From positions 1-31,667 of the forward strand of contig JAXFOQ010000015.1 of assembly GCA_034180345.1 (NCBI GenBank): a stretch of 31,667 bases of DNA, given 5' to 3'. Made by a program: the position numbers and the translations under genes. Position 1 is the first letter of the stretch; every line of letters starts with the position of its first letter. This document shows positions 15,439 through 23,218 of this stretch, in pieces. The notes under the pieces were generated by a model. It was not told the origin of the DNA. It ran no database searches and saw only the letters and a program-made list of their open reading frames with translations. This DNA comes from RGIG5681 sp034180345. Lineage in GTDB: Bacteria > Bacillota_I > Bacilli_A > Erysipelotrichales > Erysipelotrichaceae.

Positions 15439-16731
15439 TCATTTTAAATATATCAATTGATATATCGTATCTCCTTTTATTTTCATTATTTTAATATTTT
15501 TATCATTTAGATATTTAGTCAATTCTTCTTCAAATAGAGTTGCATTTTTACCATTATATCTAAATTCAAGTTTATACTTATTTTTGAGCTTTGATTTTAA
15601 TTTTTCATACATATTTTTTACATCATTAATATTATTTACGCTTAAAAGTTCATTAAAGCCCTTATAAACATCAGGTGATTTTTTAGCCATTATTTTTTCA
15701 ACTTCTATATATTTATCCGCCACATATTCCCAGCCGTATTTTTCAAAATCATCCTTACCTACAAGCATCATCGAATAGTTAGGCGAAATAGCATTTATGG
15801 CCGTTATTTTTTTACCCCGTCCAAATGTTGAACATGACAAATACCATTCGTTATTAAATTCAACCATATTCCAAGCATGGTCAGACAAATCTGCATTACC
15901 TGTAATTCTTAGACATGGAATACCCAACATATTCAAAAGCAAGGCATAGGCCTTAGCCTTTCCATCACAAACAGCATTATTATTTAGAAAAACTCCTTCC
16001 AAATAATATGCCTGTTCAGCGATCAAATTATCACTATTGGAAATAGCTGTTTGATGATCGTAATATATTTCGCTAGTAAGATAATCATATATTTTTTTAA
16101 TCTTTAACAATAAAGAATCATCTTCAACGATGCGTTTATACAATATATTTTTGGCATCCTGATATATTTTTTCAGCAACACTATCCTTTTTAGGTTTAGG
16201 GCAATATCCCTTCATTGCCAAATAATATAATTGTTCAGATGTTTCACAACTAATTGTTTTTTTAGTTTCAATCGGTAATTCAAAAATCTTTTGATCCTGA
16301 AGATAATAGTCATAATTCTTAATTACCTCAACCTGCTCAGCTTTATTTTTGTTTATAGCAATATCTTTTGTGATGGAGTATTTTATCCCAACAAGATCCT
16401 CGTCTTGATAATATTTTTCATCAAGCACACAGGCATAAGTATCCGCAAGATCAGATGCACGATAGGCCTTTTGAAATTCTTGATAGATATTTTCGATATT
16501 GTTTTTATAAGTGTCGGCAATTTCAAAATACACCTCTTCATTAACCCGATAAAAAGCCAAATAATCTAAAACATAAATAAACTCATCAATATTATGAATA
16601 ATAACCCCTGGTCTTGGGAGTTCAGTTTTAACTAAGTCGTCAATATAAGTTATATCCTGGTGTCTTGGTTTTGAACACCCAAATAAAATTATTGATAACA
16701 CCATTATAAGTACCATGGATTTTTTAAGCAT
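15439..16731 (-). CDS. Lipoprotein with transglutaminase-like domain, altered triad
   Basis: The 430-residue protein begins with a lipoprotein signal peptide with Cys19 in the lipobox (IILFGC), so it is exported and lipid-anchored. Residues 205-305 form a transglutaminase-like (papain-fold) domain: Cys255 (NAVCDGKAKAYALLLNMLGI) and His285 (DHAWNMVEFNNEWY) match the catalytic Cys and His. The third position, normally Asp in a WYHVDVTW-type segment, is Cys300 here (WYLSCSTF). Family proteins act as proteases or cross-linkers; with this change activity may be altered or lost. The in-frame ATG at 16794 lies inside the ATPase gene and would put 21 charged residues before the signal peptide, so the start is 16731, overlapping the ATPase gene by 8 bp. 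It is fifth in the iron-type ABC operon. Confidence 0.82.
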   Translation of the reverse strand: MLKKSMVLIMVLSIILFGCSKPRHQDITYIDDLVKTELPRPGVIIHNIDEFIYVLDYLAFYRVNEEVYFEIADTYKNNIENIYQEFQKAYRASDLADTYACVLDEKYYQDEDLVGIKYSITKDIAINKNKAEQVEVIKNYDYYLQDQKIFELPIETKKTISCETSEQLYYLAMKGYCPKPKKDSVAEKIYQDAKNILYKRIVEDDSLLLKIKKIYDYLTSEIYYDHQTAISNSDNLIAEQAYYLEGVFLNNNAVCDGKAKAYALLLNMLGIPCLRITGNADLSDHAWNMVEFNNEWYLSCSTFGRGKKITAINAISPNYSMMLVGKDDFEKYGWEYVADKYIEVEKIMAKKSPDVYKGFNELLSVNNINDVKNMYEKLKSKLKNKYKLEFRYNGKNATLFEEELTKYLNDKNIKIMKIKGDTIYQLIYLK

Positions 16732-17527
16732 CTTGATCCACTTTTCCAACCAGTTCATAACCGATACATACAGGCTTATTTGTTTTTTGATCATTAATTA
16801 TTTCAGCTCTAATACCAAAACACTCTTTCAACATTTTCTCATTAACAACCTCAAAAGCATCGCCATAATTAAATATCTTACCATCTTTTAACGCTATCAT
16901 ATAATCAGAATAACGGGTAGCTAGATTAATATCATGTAAAACCATAATAATGGTCGTGTTGTTTTCGTGGTTTAATTTTGTGAGTAAGTCTAATATTTCT
17001 ATTTGATGACACAGATCAAGATAAGTTGTCGGCTCATCCAAAAGAATAACCTCCGTTTGTTGGGCCAATGCCATCGCAATCCAAACTCGCTGTCTTTGAC
17101 CACCTGAAAGACTGGCAATTGGACGATCTTTATAATGGATCATTCCTGTTACATCAAGTGCCCACTCAATCCATTTTTTATCTTCAACACTAAGTCTGCC
17201 CAAACCCTTTTGGTATGGAAAACGACCATACGAAACCAGCTCGAAACAAGTTAGGCTCCCTGGAGCGTTTGGAGTTTGGGGAAGAATTGATAAAATCTTA
17301 GCCAATTCCTTACTTTTAATTTTAGAAATGTCATTATTATTAACAATAATATTTCCCGAGCAATTAGGAATAATCCTACCTATAGCCTTAAGCAGTGTTG
17401 ACTTGCCACAGCCATTGGCTCCAATAATCGAAATAATTTTGCCCTTGGGAATAGCGATTGATAAATCTTCAATGACCAAAATCTGATCATAACCAATTGA
17501 AACTTCATTCATCTTAACAACATCCAT
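16724..17527 (-). CDS. ABC transporter ATPase, iron-siderophore (FecE/FhuC) type
   Basis: This cytoplasmic subunit powers uptake by ATP hydrolysis. It has the Walker A loop GANGCGKST (about residues 35-43), the signature LSGGQRQRVWIA, Walker B VILLDEPTTYLD and the switch His in MVLHDINLATRYSD. The YGRFPYQ segment and overall length are typical of the FecE/FhuC group that works with FecCD permeases. Upstream in-frame TTG (17551) and ATG (17542) are possible starts, but GGTGA at good spacing before the ATG at 17527 and the normal family N-terminus favour 17527. It lies between the second permease gene and the lipoprotein gene, overlapping the latter by 8 bp. Confidence 0.93.
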   Translation of the reverse strand: MDVVKMNEVSIGYDQILVIEDLSIAIPKGKIISIIGANGCGKSTLLKAIGRIIPNCSGNIIVNNNDISKIKSKELAKILSILPQTPNAPGSLTCFELVSYGRFPYQKGLGRLSVEDKKWIEWALDVTGMIHYKDRPIASLSGGQRQRVWIAMALAQQTEVILLDEPTTYLDLCHQIEILDLLTKLNHENNTTIIMVLHDINLATRYSDYMIALKDGKIFNYGDAFEVVNEKMLKECFGIRAEIINDQKTNKPVCIGYELVGKVDQDA

Positions 17528-17534
17528 CTTTAAA

Positions 17535-18533
17535 TCACCCATCCCTTTCAATCAACAAATATAAGAAATAAGGCACTGATAAAATATTTATAATTATGCC
17601 TGTAGGAATATTGATAAATATCGGAACATTTTCCACCAAAATAATGGCAGCAACAATAATAATGGCCGACACAATTCCTGATACCGGAATCAAAGTCAGA
17701 GCATCAATACCGATAAGTTTTTTTGCGATGTGCGGACCAATTAAACCAAGAAAAAAGAAATTGCCACCAAAGGCCACCACCGATGATGACATCGCTATCG
17801 CAATTAAAGCCAAATATATAAAAGTGCTTTTCATCTTAACACCCAAACCAATAGCCACCTCACTACCTAAACCGATAACATTAAGAATCTTGGCACTGTA
17901 TATTGCTAGGACGATAAAAACACTTAACCAAGTACCTAGAATTATTAAATAATTCCATTCACTGCCCCAAAGATCACCTGCTTGCCAACGATATAAAAAC
18001 TCTAGCTGGGTTTCATCCAACAAATACATAATAAAAATACTAATTGCCGAATAGCATGCACTCATCGCCACCCCAGTCATGATAAGTTTGATTGAGGAAA
18101 TAGGTTTTTTATTTTTAGTCCCTAAAACAAAGATAATTATTGCCGACAAGACTCCGCCCATAAAGGCTAAAATCGGTAAAAGAAGCGGATTATTAAAATT
18201 TTTAGCAATTAGGGCAATATAAATAGTTACAAAAAGCGATGACCCATCCGCAACCCCCAAAGTACCAGGAGAAGCTAAATCATTGTGTAAAATTCTTTGC
18301 ATAATGGTACCACTAATACCCATGCCAATACCGACCATAATCGCTAATAATATCTTTGGTAAGCGAAGGCTAAAGATAACCATATTCGATCTATAAGTTC
18401 CTTGCCCGATTAAGGTTTTAACGACTTCTGTAAATGATAATGGATATCTTCCGATACTACAACCAATCACTACCAGCAACAATAATAATATCGATAAAAA
18501 AACAATCGTCTTAGCTTTCTTATTTATCAGCAT
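17535..18533 (-). CDS. FecCD-family ABC permease, second subunit
   Basis: The protein (332 residues from this start) has about nine or ten membrane segments of the FecCD/BtuC type, with IMQRILHNDLASPGTLGVADGS near the N-terminus and LGLIGPHIAKKLIG as the conserved ATPase-contact region. Together with the preceding permease it forms the transmembrane channel for a ferric chelate or similar ligand. The ATG at 18533 is behind GGTGGAGA and is chosen over an in-frame ATG at 18584. It overlaps the first permease gene by 14 bp, which suggests translational coupling and a fixed heterodimer. Confidence 0.92.
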   Translation of the reverse strand: MLINKKAKTIVFLSILLLLLVVIGCSIGRYPLSFTEVVKTLIGQGTYRSNMVIFSLRLPKILLAIMVGIGMGISGTIMQRILHNDLASPGTLGVADGSSLFVTIYIALIAKNFNNPLLLPILAFMGGVLSAIIIFVLGTKNKKPISSIKLIMTGVAMSACYSAISIFIMYLLDETQLEFLYRWQAGDLWGSEWNYLIILGTWLSVFIVLAIYSAKILNVIGLGSEVAIGLGVKMKSTFIYLALIAIAMSSSVVAFGGNFFFLGLIGPHIAKKLIGIDALTLIPVSGIVSAIIIVAAIILVENVPIFINIPTGIIINILSVPYFLYLLIERDG

Positions 18534-19542
18534 AAATATCTCCACCTTGTTTTCTGGATACATAAATAAAGAAAGGTACTCCAATAATGGTAATCAAAAG
18601 TCCAATCGGAAATTCCAAGCCTGGATGAATGCACTTAGCCACAAAATCAACAACCGTTACAAATAGACCACCATATACTGCACATATGGGAAGTATCAAA
18701 CGATAATCGCTACCAACCATAAATCTGGCTAGATAGGGTATCATCAACCCAACATATCCCACAGGTCCAATAATGATTACTGCTACTGCTGATAATATCA
18801 ATACCACAATGGTTGACATAATCTTAATCAGCGCTACATTTGCCCCTAGCCCTTTAGAAACATCCTCACCAAGATTCATCACCGTCAACGAGCGTGAAAT
18901 CATTATCGAAATGACAAGACCGATGATAAAAAAAGGCAGGGCTACAATAATATCTTTCCAAATAACATTGGCCGAACTACCACTGGTATATCTAAGCATT
19001 TGGCCACTTAATCCATGTTTTAAAACCAGCGAAGTTATAATTGATGATAAAAGTGTAGAAATAGCCATTCCTGATAAAACCATTCTATCAGGTGTAACTC
19101 TCCTTCTACCTAAAAACGCTATGATATAAATCAACAGAGTTACCAAACCAGCACCCAAGGTTGAGATAAACATTTTTTCATAGCGACCGGCCCCAGGATA
19201 AAATATGATAATAATGATGACACCTAGTGTAGCACCAGATGATATTCCTATCAAACCTGAATCTGCCATGGGATTTTTTGTGGTTCCTTGCATAATAGCT
19301 CCAGCTATCGCTAATGAAGTCCCCACAATAACATCAGCAATCCATCTTGGTAAACGAATATCTCTGATAGTTACTAAGCGAAAATTATCCTTGTTATAGG
19401 CTGTAAATGCTTCAAAAATATCGTTAACCGATACCTGTGAAGCTCCATATTTTAAAGTTATGATAGCCACAATTAAAATTAATAATATGCCTATTATCAT
19501 AAATTTGCGATATTTTCTAATATTATTAATTTTATTACTCAT
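18520..19542 (-). CDS. FecCD-family ABC permease, first subunit
   Basis: The 340-residue integral membrane protein carries the FecCD features: TIRDIRLPRWIADVIVGTSLAI near residues 58-79, IMQGTTKNPMADSGLIGISSGA and VGPVGYVGLMIPYLARFMVG-like coupling segments, and about ten membrane spans. It pairs with the next permease as the channel of an iron-siderophore-type importer; heme or cobalamin cannot be excluded from sequence. It starts 4 nt after the binding-protein gene. Confidence 0.93.
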   Translation of the reverse strand: MSNKINNIRKYRKFMIIGILLILIVAIITLKYGASQVSVNDIFEAFTAYNKDNFRLVTIRDIRLPRWIADVIVGTSLAIAGAIMQGTTKNPMADSGLIGISSGATLGVIIIIIFYPGAGRYEKMFISTLGAGLVTLLIYIIAFLGRRRVTPDRMVLSGMAISTLLSSIITSLVLKHGLSGQMLRYTSGSSANVIWKDIIVALPFFIIGLVISIMISRSLTVMNLGEDVSKGLGANVALIKIMSTIVVLILSAVAVIIIGPVGYVGLMIPYLARFMVGSDYRLILPICAVYGGLFVTVVDFVAKCIHPGLEFPIGLLITIIGVPFFIYVSRKQGGDIYADK

Positions 19543-19546
19543 AATT

Positions 19547-20557
19547 TCACTTAATTTGTGCGGCTGTTTTCAAGGCTTGATATAACTGCATATACTGATC
19601 GTATAAAAGAATGATACCCTTCTGGGCATATGGTCTAATATCAATTATTCCCACGCGTTTTTCTTTCACTGCCTTTAAAGCTTGCCAACCCACATTTTCA
19701 CTAACATAATTTGAAAGACCACCTTCACCAAATCCTGCAAAAATTACCAGATCCCCCTCATAATCTTTAAGTTTTTCTGCCGAAATTGCTTCATATGCCA
19801 GCCCTGTTTCATCACGCATAAATTCCGTTACCTTATCAATGCGTTTAATATTCAAATAATCATAAAGAATAGTATTCATAAACCAACCTCGTTCTGGTGG
19901 TATAGAAATAGCCCCCATATAGGTATAAAGAGTAAGTGTCTTATCTTCAAGATTAATTTTTTTCATCTCTTTAAGCATGGCTGCCTTAAGATTATCGGCG
20001 TATTCAATTAATTGTTCGGCATGTTGCGGTAAACCGAATATTTCACCAAGATACGAAAGACGTTCGTTAAAATCAGTAGAATCGGTATAAATTGGTATTA
20101 CTGGCGCAATCTTACTTAATGCCTTAATATTTGTAGCAGTCATTTTTTGATTTACCAAAATTAATTCAGGTTCATATGACATAACTTCTTCAACAGAAAA
20201 AGGAGTTGTATTCATTAAAGGGCTTGAATCCTCGTAAAAATCTTCATAGCCAGAAGTATCGGTTGATCCTTCGTAGGCAAGAGGGCGAATACCAAATGCC
20301 ACAAGATCAGGCGAACCAAAAACACATACAATCTTTCTTGTATTCATATTGTAGGTAACCTTATCACCATTTAAGGTTTTAATGGTCTTTTCTCGATATT
20401 CCTTAGGTCTGGTGTCCTCTAGTTTAGGCAAAGTTACTTCATCAATATTGACATTGATATTCTTATTGTTTTTTTCGTTTGCCTTTTTATGTAAATCACA
20501 ACCACTAACCTGTAATGTCATCAACAACGATAAAATAATAATTACTAATTTCTTCAT
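19547..20557 (-). CDS. Substrate-binding lipoprotein of iron-siderophore-type ABC importer
   Basis: The 336-residue protein has a signal peptide ending in the lipobox LQVSGC (Cys20), a charged linker, then a FepB/BtuF-like binding fold: RKIVCVFGSPDLVAFGI (first lobe), SVEEVMSYEPELILVNQK, the long connecting helix and a C-terminal lobe ending in DQYMQLYQALK. It is anchored to the outer face of the membrane and delivers ligand to the two permeases. First gene of the operon. No strong ribosome site is seen (GTGAG). A promoter-like pair and a 13-bp inverted repeat lie just upstream. Ligand cannot be told from sequence; the transporter type favours a ferric siderophore. Confidence 0.9.
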   Translation of the reverse strand: MKKLVIIILSLLMTLQVSGCDLHKKANEKNNKNINVNIDEVTLPKLEDTRPKEYREKTIKTLNGDKVTYNMNTRKIVCVFGSPDLVAFGIRPLAYEGSTDTSGYEDFYEDSSPLMNTTPFSVEEVMSYEPELILVNQKMTATNIKALSKIAPVIPIYTDSTDFNERLSYLGEIFGLPQHAEQLIEYADNLKAAMLKEMKKINLEDKTLTLYTYMGAISIPPERGWFMNTILYDYLNIKRIDKVTEFMRDETGLAYEAISAEKLKDYEGDLVIFAGFGEGGLSNYVSENVGWQALKAVKEKRVGIIDIRPYAQKGIILLYDQYMQLYQALKTAAQIK

Positions 20558-20573
20558 ATTTTCTCACTAAACA

Positions 20574-20610
20574 ACATAAAATATACCTTAAATAAAAGTA
20601 TATTTTATGT
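20574..20610. promoter_or_regulatory. 13-bp perfect inverted repeat upstream of the ABC operon
   Basis: ACATAAAATATAC (20574-20586) and GTATATTTTATGT (20598-20610) form a perfect inverted repeat with an 11-nt spacer. It covers the predicted -10 box of the ABC operon, as expected for an operator of a metal-dependent repressor, and lies 12 nt past the stop of the upstream gene, as expected for a terminator. No T-run follows on the minus strand, which favours the operator reading. Confidence 0.5.
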
Positions 20611-20629
20611 TTCATTAATTATCACTCAA
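20602..20629 (-). promoter_or_regulatory. Promoter of the ABC operon
   Basis: On the minus strand TTGAGT (20624-20629) and TAAAAT (20602-20607) are 16 bp apart. The -35 box overlaps the end of the upstream gene, and the -10 box lies inside the 13-bp inverted repeat. Confidence 0.45.
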
Positions 20630-23009
20630 CCACTTCCAATATATATTCTAAATCGAATTGTAATTCAATTTCTCTAAGACCAAAATATGTTGCATCATCA
20701 TCAGCCGGCTTAGGTTTGATAATGGCTGAGGCAATAATTTCATCACCTTTTTTAGCCGTTAATTTTAACTTCTTATCTGAAGCATTGATGACACGACTGA
20801 AAATTAATTTTCCTTCTTCGTATTTTTGACCTGATACAACATCAATTGGTTGCATATGTTCATCAAGCATTCTAATATCTAAAGTTACCTTACTATCGTT
20901 AACTAAATTGGTAATATTTACTGTATATTCATTAATACCGACATTTTCCTTGCGGACTTCATAGGTAATATTTCTATCCAACTTAATTGGATCAAGACCG
21001 CCATAGGTAGCGCCGTATTCATTAGTTTTAGGCTCTAGTGTTGTAGTAGCAAGTGTTTCGCCATCAGCACTGGCAGTAAGCGCAATCTTTTCATTTGAAT
21101 TATTGATTAATTGACAGAAAATCAGTGTATTTTCATCATACTTCTTACCAGCCTCAATCTCCTTAGGAAGTCCATCTTCCAGATAAACAAGTTTTAGTGT
21201 AACATCAGCAAGAGGATTGATAGCCCTAACTTCATATTGTTTTTGTACAGGTGCTTCTTTACTTAGAATAATGCTAACCCTATCCTTAACAGCCACATTA
21301 TTAAAGATATGACTGCTATTGGCAGCTATGGTTTTGGTTGCGACAATTCGTTTTCCTACCTTAATCACTGCCTTAATTGGTTCATTAAAACTTTCAACTT
21401 TTAAATTATGCAATCTTGCGGATAATTCATTACCGATAAGTTTATCACCATCATATACTTTAGCTAGTTCATTATTTTCAATCGTTACTGGATAATTATA
21501 GTTAATTACATCACTGCCTTTTTTACCAACAGAGGTTGTAATTGTAATATCACCCTCAACAGTCAAACGATAGAAGATTAATTTATCATCATCGACAAAT
21601 GCTTCCATTTGATCAAAGTCTTTATCAACAATAACCTTACCGTTATGAACAATTTTTAAATGAATATCACTCGCTAGGTTATATGGATAAATATTGACTC
21701 GATCACCTTTTTTAAGTTTGGTGTGATTTGGATATTCTTCCAAATCATCATTATCAGGATTATAAACATGGATGGCGTTAACAGCATTTGTTGTATTAGC
21801 TGCTTTAGCATCATCAATAATCGTCAATGTATAAGTTTTTGGAACTTCTGGTTTAGGTGTTGGTGTTGGCTTAGAAGTAGGATTGTCAATAGGTTTAACA
21901 ATATTGCTTCCTCCTTTTTCCTCAACTTCCAATACATATGTTAAATCAGCAGATAATTCTATAGCTTCAAGACCAAAATAACTAGCATCATCATTGTATG
22001 GTTTAGAAGCTATTATCACTGAATCAACCACACTTCCATCTTTAATTGCCGTCAAGCGTAACTTATAATTTGAAGCATTAATAACTCTGCTATATACTTG
22101 CATTCCCATAGGATAATGGTTGCCAGAAACAACCTCAAAAACATTCATATGGGTATCTAAATAACGAATATCAAGCTTAACCCTGTCATCATTGACACGA
22201 TTATCAATGGTTATTATTGGATCATTATCATTTGCCTTTTTACCAGCAACAACCTTACCTTTATGAACCTTATCACCACTACCTGTTGATTTAAAGGTTC
22301 CACTCAAGGCTTCAACTTGTTTTTTATTTAGTGGTTGATAAATAAAATATACATCACCATCAACCTTAACATTTTTAAAGGTAAACTCCTCACCACCTAA
22401 GATTTGTTGTTCACCAATGGTTTTATCATTAACCTTAACAATCGCTTTTACACCGTTATCTTTAGCCTTTACCACAAAATCATAAAGACCAAAATTAATA
22501 TCTGCAAAGGTTGGAACTTCTTGACCTCCGGTAAAAACAGTAGCCAGCTCATCATTGTTGATTCTTACAGTCGCAATGCCTTTTTTAGCCTTGGAATTAA
22601 TTACCCTTGTTTCAACTGTGATATCGCCTTCAACTTTAAATTTGAAAAATTCAACATCCTTGTCAGATTTTAAAATAGGGTAGTCCTTATCGACAATAAC
22701 CTTGCCATTATGAGTTATTTTTAAATGTATCTCACTAGCCATATTATAGGCAAAAATCGATAAATTGGTTCCCTTTGGAATTTCTGCTCCATCAATAAAA
22801 TCTTCTTTGTCAACGCTGGTCGGATCATAAACATGCAAGCCATTGACACGATAATTGGTATTAGCCAAACTGGCTTTATCATCTATTTTCAAAATAGCAG
22901 TATTGCTTTTTTGGTTATTTATTATATTTTTACTTATAAAAAAAGTAGATAAAACAACCATCAAAATAGCAAAAAAGCCAATAATAACTTTCTGATATTT
23001 TTTGAACAT
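20622..23009 (-). CDS. Large exported protein with duplicated A-B-C modules, function unknown
   Basis: The 795-residue product has an N-terminal signal/anchor (residues 8-26) and then only predicted beta-rich extracellular modules. Module A occurs at 39-137 and 394-495 (both with LASDIHLKI or MASEIHLKI and HNGKVIVDKD). Module B occurs at 146-225 and 507-583 (NNELA start). Module C occurs three times, at 265-364, 591-686 and 694-793 (shared pattern FSRVINAS...YFGL.EIEL..). Order is A-B-C, a Thr/Pro/Lys linker (375-391), then A-B-C-C. There is no LPXTG motif or C-terminal anchor, so it is held by its N-terminus or released. I do not recognise the family. It directly precedes the iron-type ABC operon on the same strand, so a role in ligand capture is possible but unproven. 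GGAGG precedes the ATG. Confidence 0.85.
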   Translation of the reverse strand: MFKKYQKVIIGFFAILMVVLSTFFISKNIINNQKSNTAILKIDDKASLANTNYRVNGLHVYDPTSVDKEDFIDGAEIPKGTNLSIFAYNMASEIHLKITHNGKVIVDKDYPILKSDKDVEFFKFKVEGDITVETRVINSKAKKGIATVRINNDELATVFTGGQEVPTFADINFGLYDFVVKAKDNGVKAIVKVNDKTIGEQQILGGEEFTFKNVKVDGDVYFIYQPLNKKQVEALSGTFKSTGSGDKVHKGKVVAGKKANDNDPIITIDNRVNDDRVKLDIRYLDTHMNVFEVVSGNHYPMGMQVYSRVINASNYKLRLTAIKDGSVVDSVIIASKPYNDDASYFGLEAIELSADLTYVLEVEEKGGSNIVKPIDNPTSKPTPTPKPEVPKTYTLTIIDDAKAANTTNAVNAIHVYNPDNDDLEEYPNHTKLKKGDRVNIYPYNLASDIHLKIVHNGKVIVDKDFDQMEAFVDDDKLIFYRLTVEGDITITTSVGKKGSDVINYNYPVTIENNELAKVYDGDKLIGNELSARLHNLKVESFNEPIKAVIKVGKRIVATKTIAANSSHIFNNVAVKDRVSIILSKEAPVQKQYEVRAINPLADVTLKLVYLEDGLPKEIEAGKKYDENTLIFCQLINNSNEKIALTASADGETLATTTLEPKTNEYGATYGGLDPIKLDRNITYEVRKENVGINEYTVNITNLVNDSKVTLDIRMLDEHMQPIDVVSGQKYEEGKLIFSRVINASDKKLKLTAKKGDEIIASAIIKPKPADDDATYFGLREIELQFDLEYILEVVE

Positions 23010-23020
23010 CGTTTCCTCCT

Positions 23021-23044
23021 TATAGTTATAACAAACTAACTATA
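23021..23044. promoter_or_regulatory. Inverted repeat overlapping the -10 box of the modular protein gene
   Basis: TATAGTTA (23021-23028) and TAACTATA (23037-23044) form a perfect 8-bp inverted repeat with an 8-nt spacer. It overlaps the -10 box and transcription start of the 795-residue protein gene, a typical repressor position. It differs in sequence from the repeat at 20574-20610. Confidence 0.4.
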
Positions 23045-23068
23045 ATACAAATAAAAAAGTTTCGTCAA
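23039..23068 (-). promoter_or_regulatory. Promoter of the modular exported protein gene
   Basis: On the minus strand TTGACG (23063-23068) and TATAGT (23039-23044) are separated by 18 bp. The start would fall inside the inverted repeat, upstream of the AAGGAGG ribosome site. Confidence 0.55.
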
Positions 23069-23149
23069 CCCATATTATCTATTATTATTTGAAAATGCTT
23101 AATTTTACCGATAAAAATGTCAAAATAATTTATAAATTATTAAATTTTA

Positions 23150-23184
23150 AAACCTCCAGACTATACTAATGAATCTGGAGGTTT
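23150..23184 (-). terminator. Terminator of the M14 carboxypeptidase gene
   Basis: An 11-bp perfect stem with five G/C pairs joins AAACCTCCAGA (23150-23160) and TCTGGAGGTTT (23174-23184). On the minus strand it is followed by TTTTAAAATTT. It lies 35 nt past the stop codon. Confidence 0.85.
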
Positions 23185-23218
23185 ATTGTATGTATTGTTT
23201 TTAATTACAATATGCTAA

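Noticed and set aside
17528..17551. TTG or ATG starts further upstream for the ABC ATPase
   Set aside because: They overlap the permease gene end and would add residues not typical of the family; GGTGA is well placed for the ATG at 17527.
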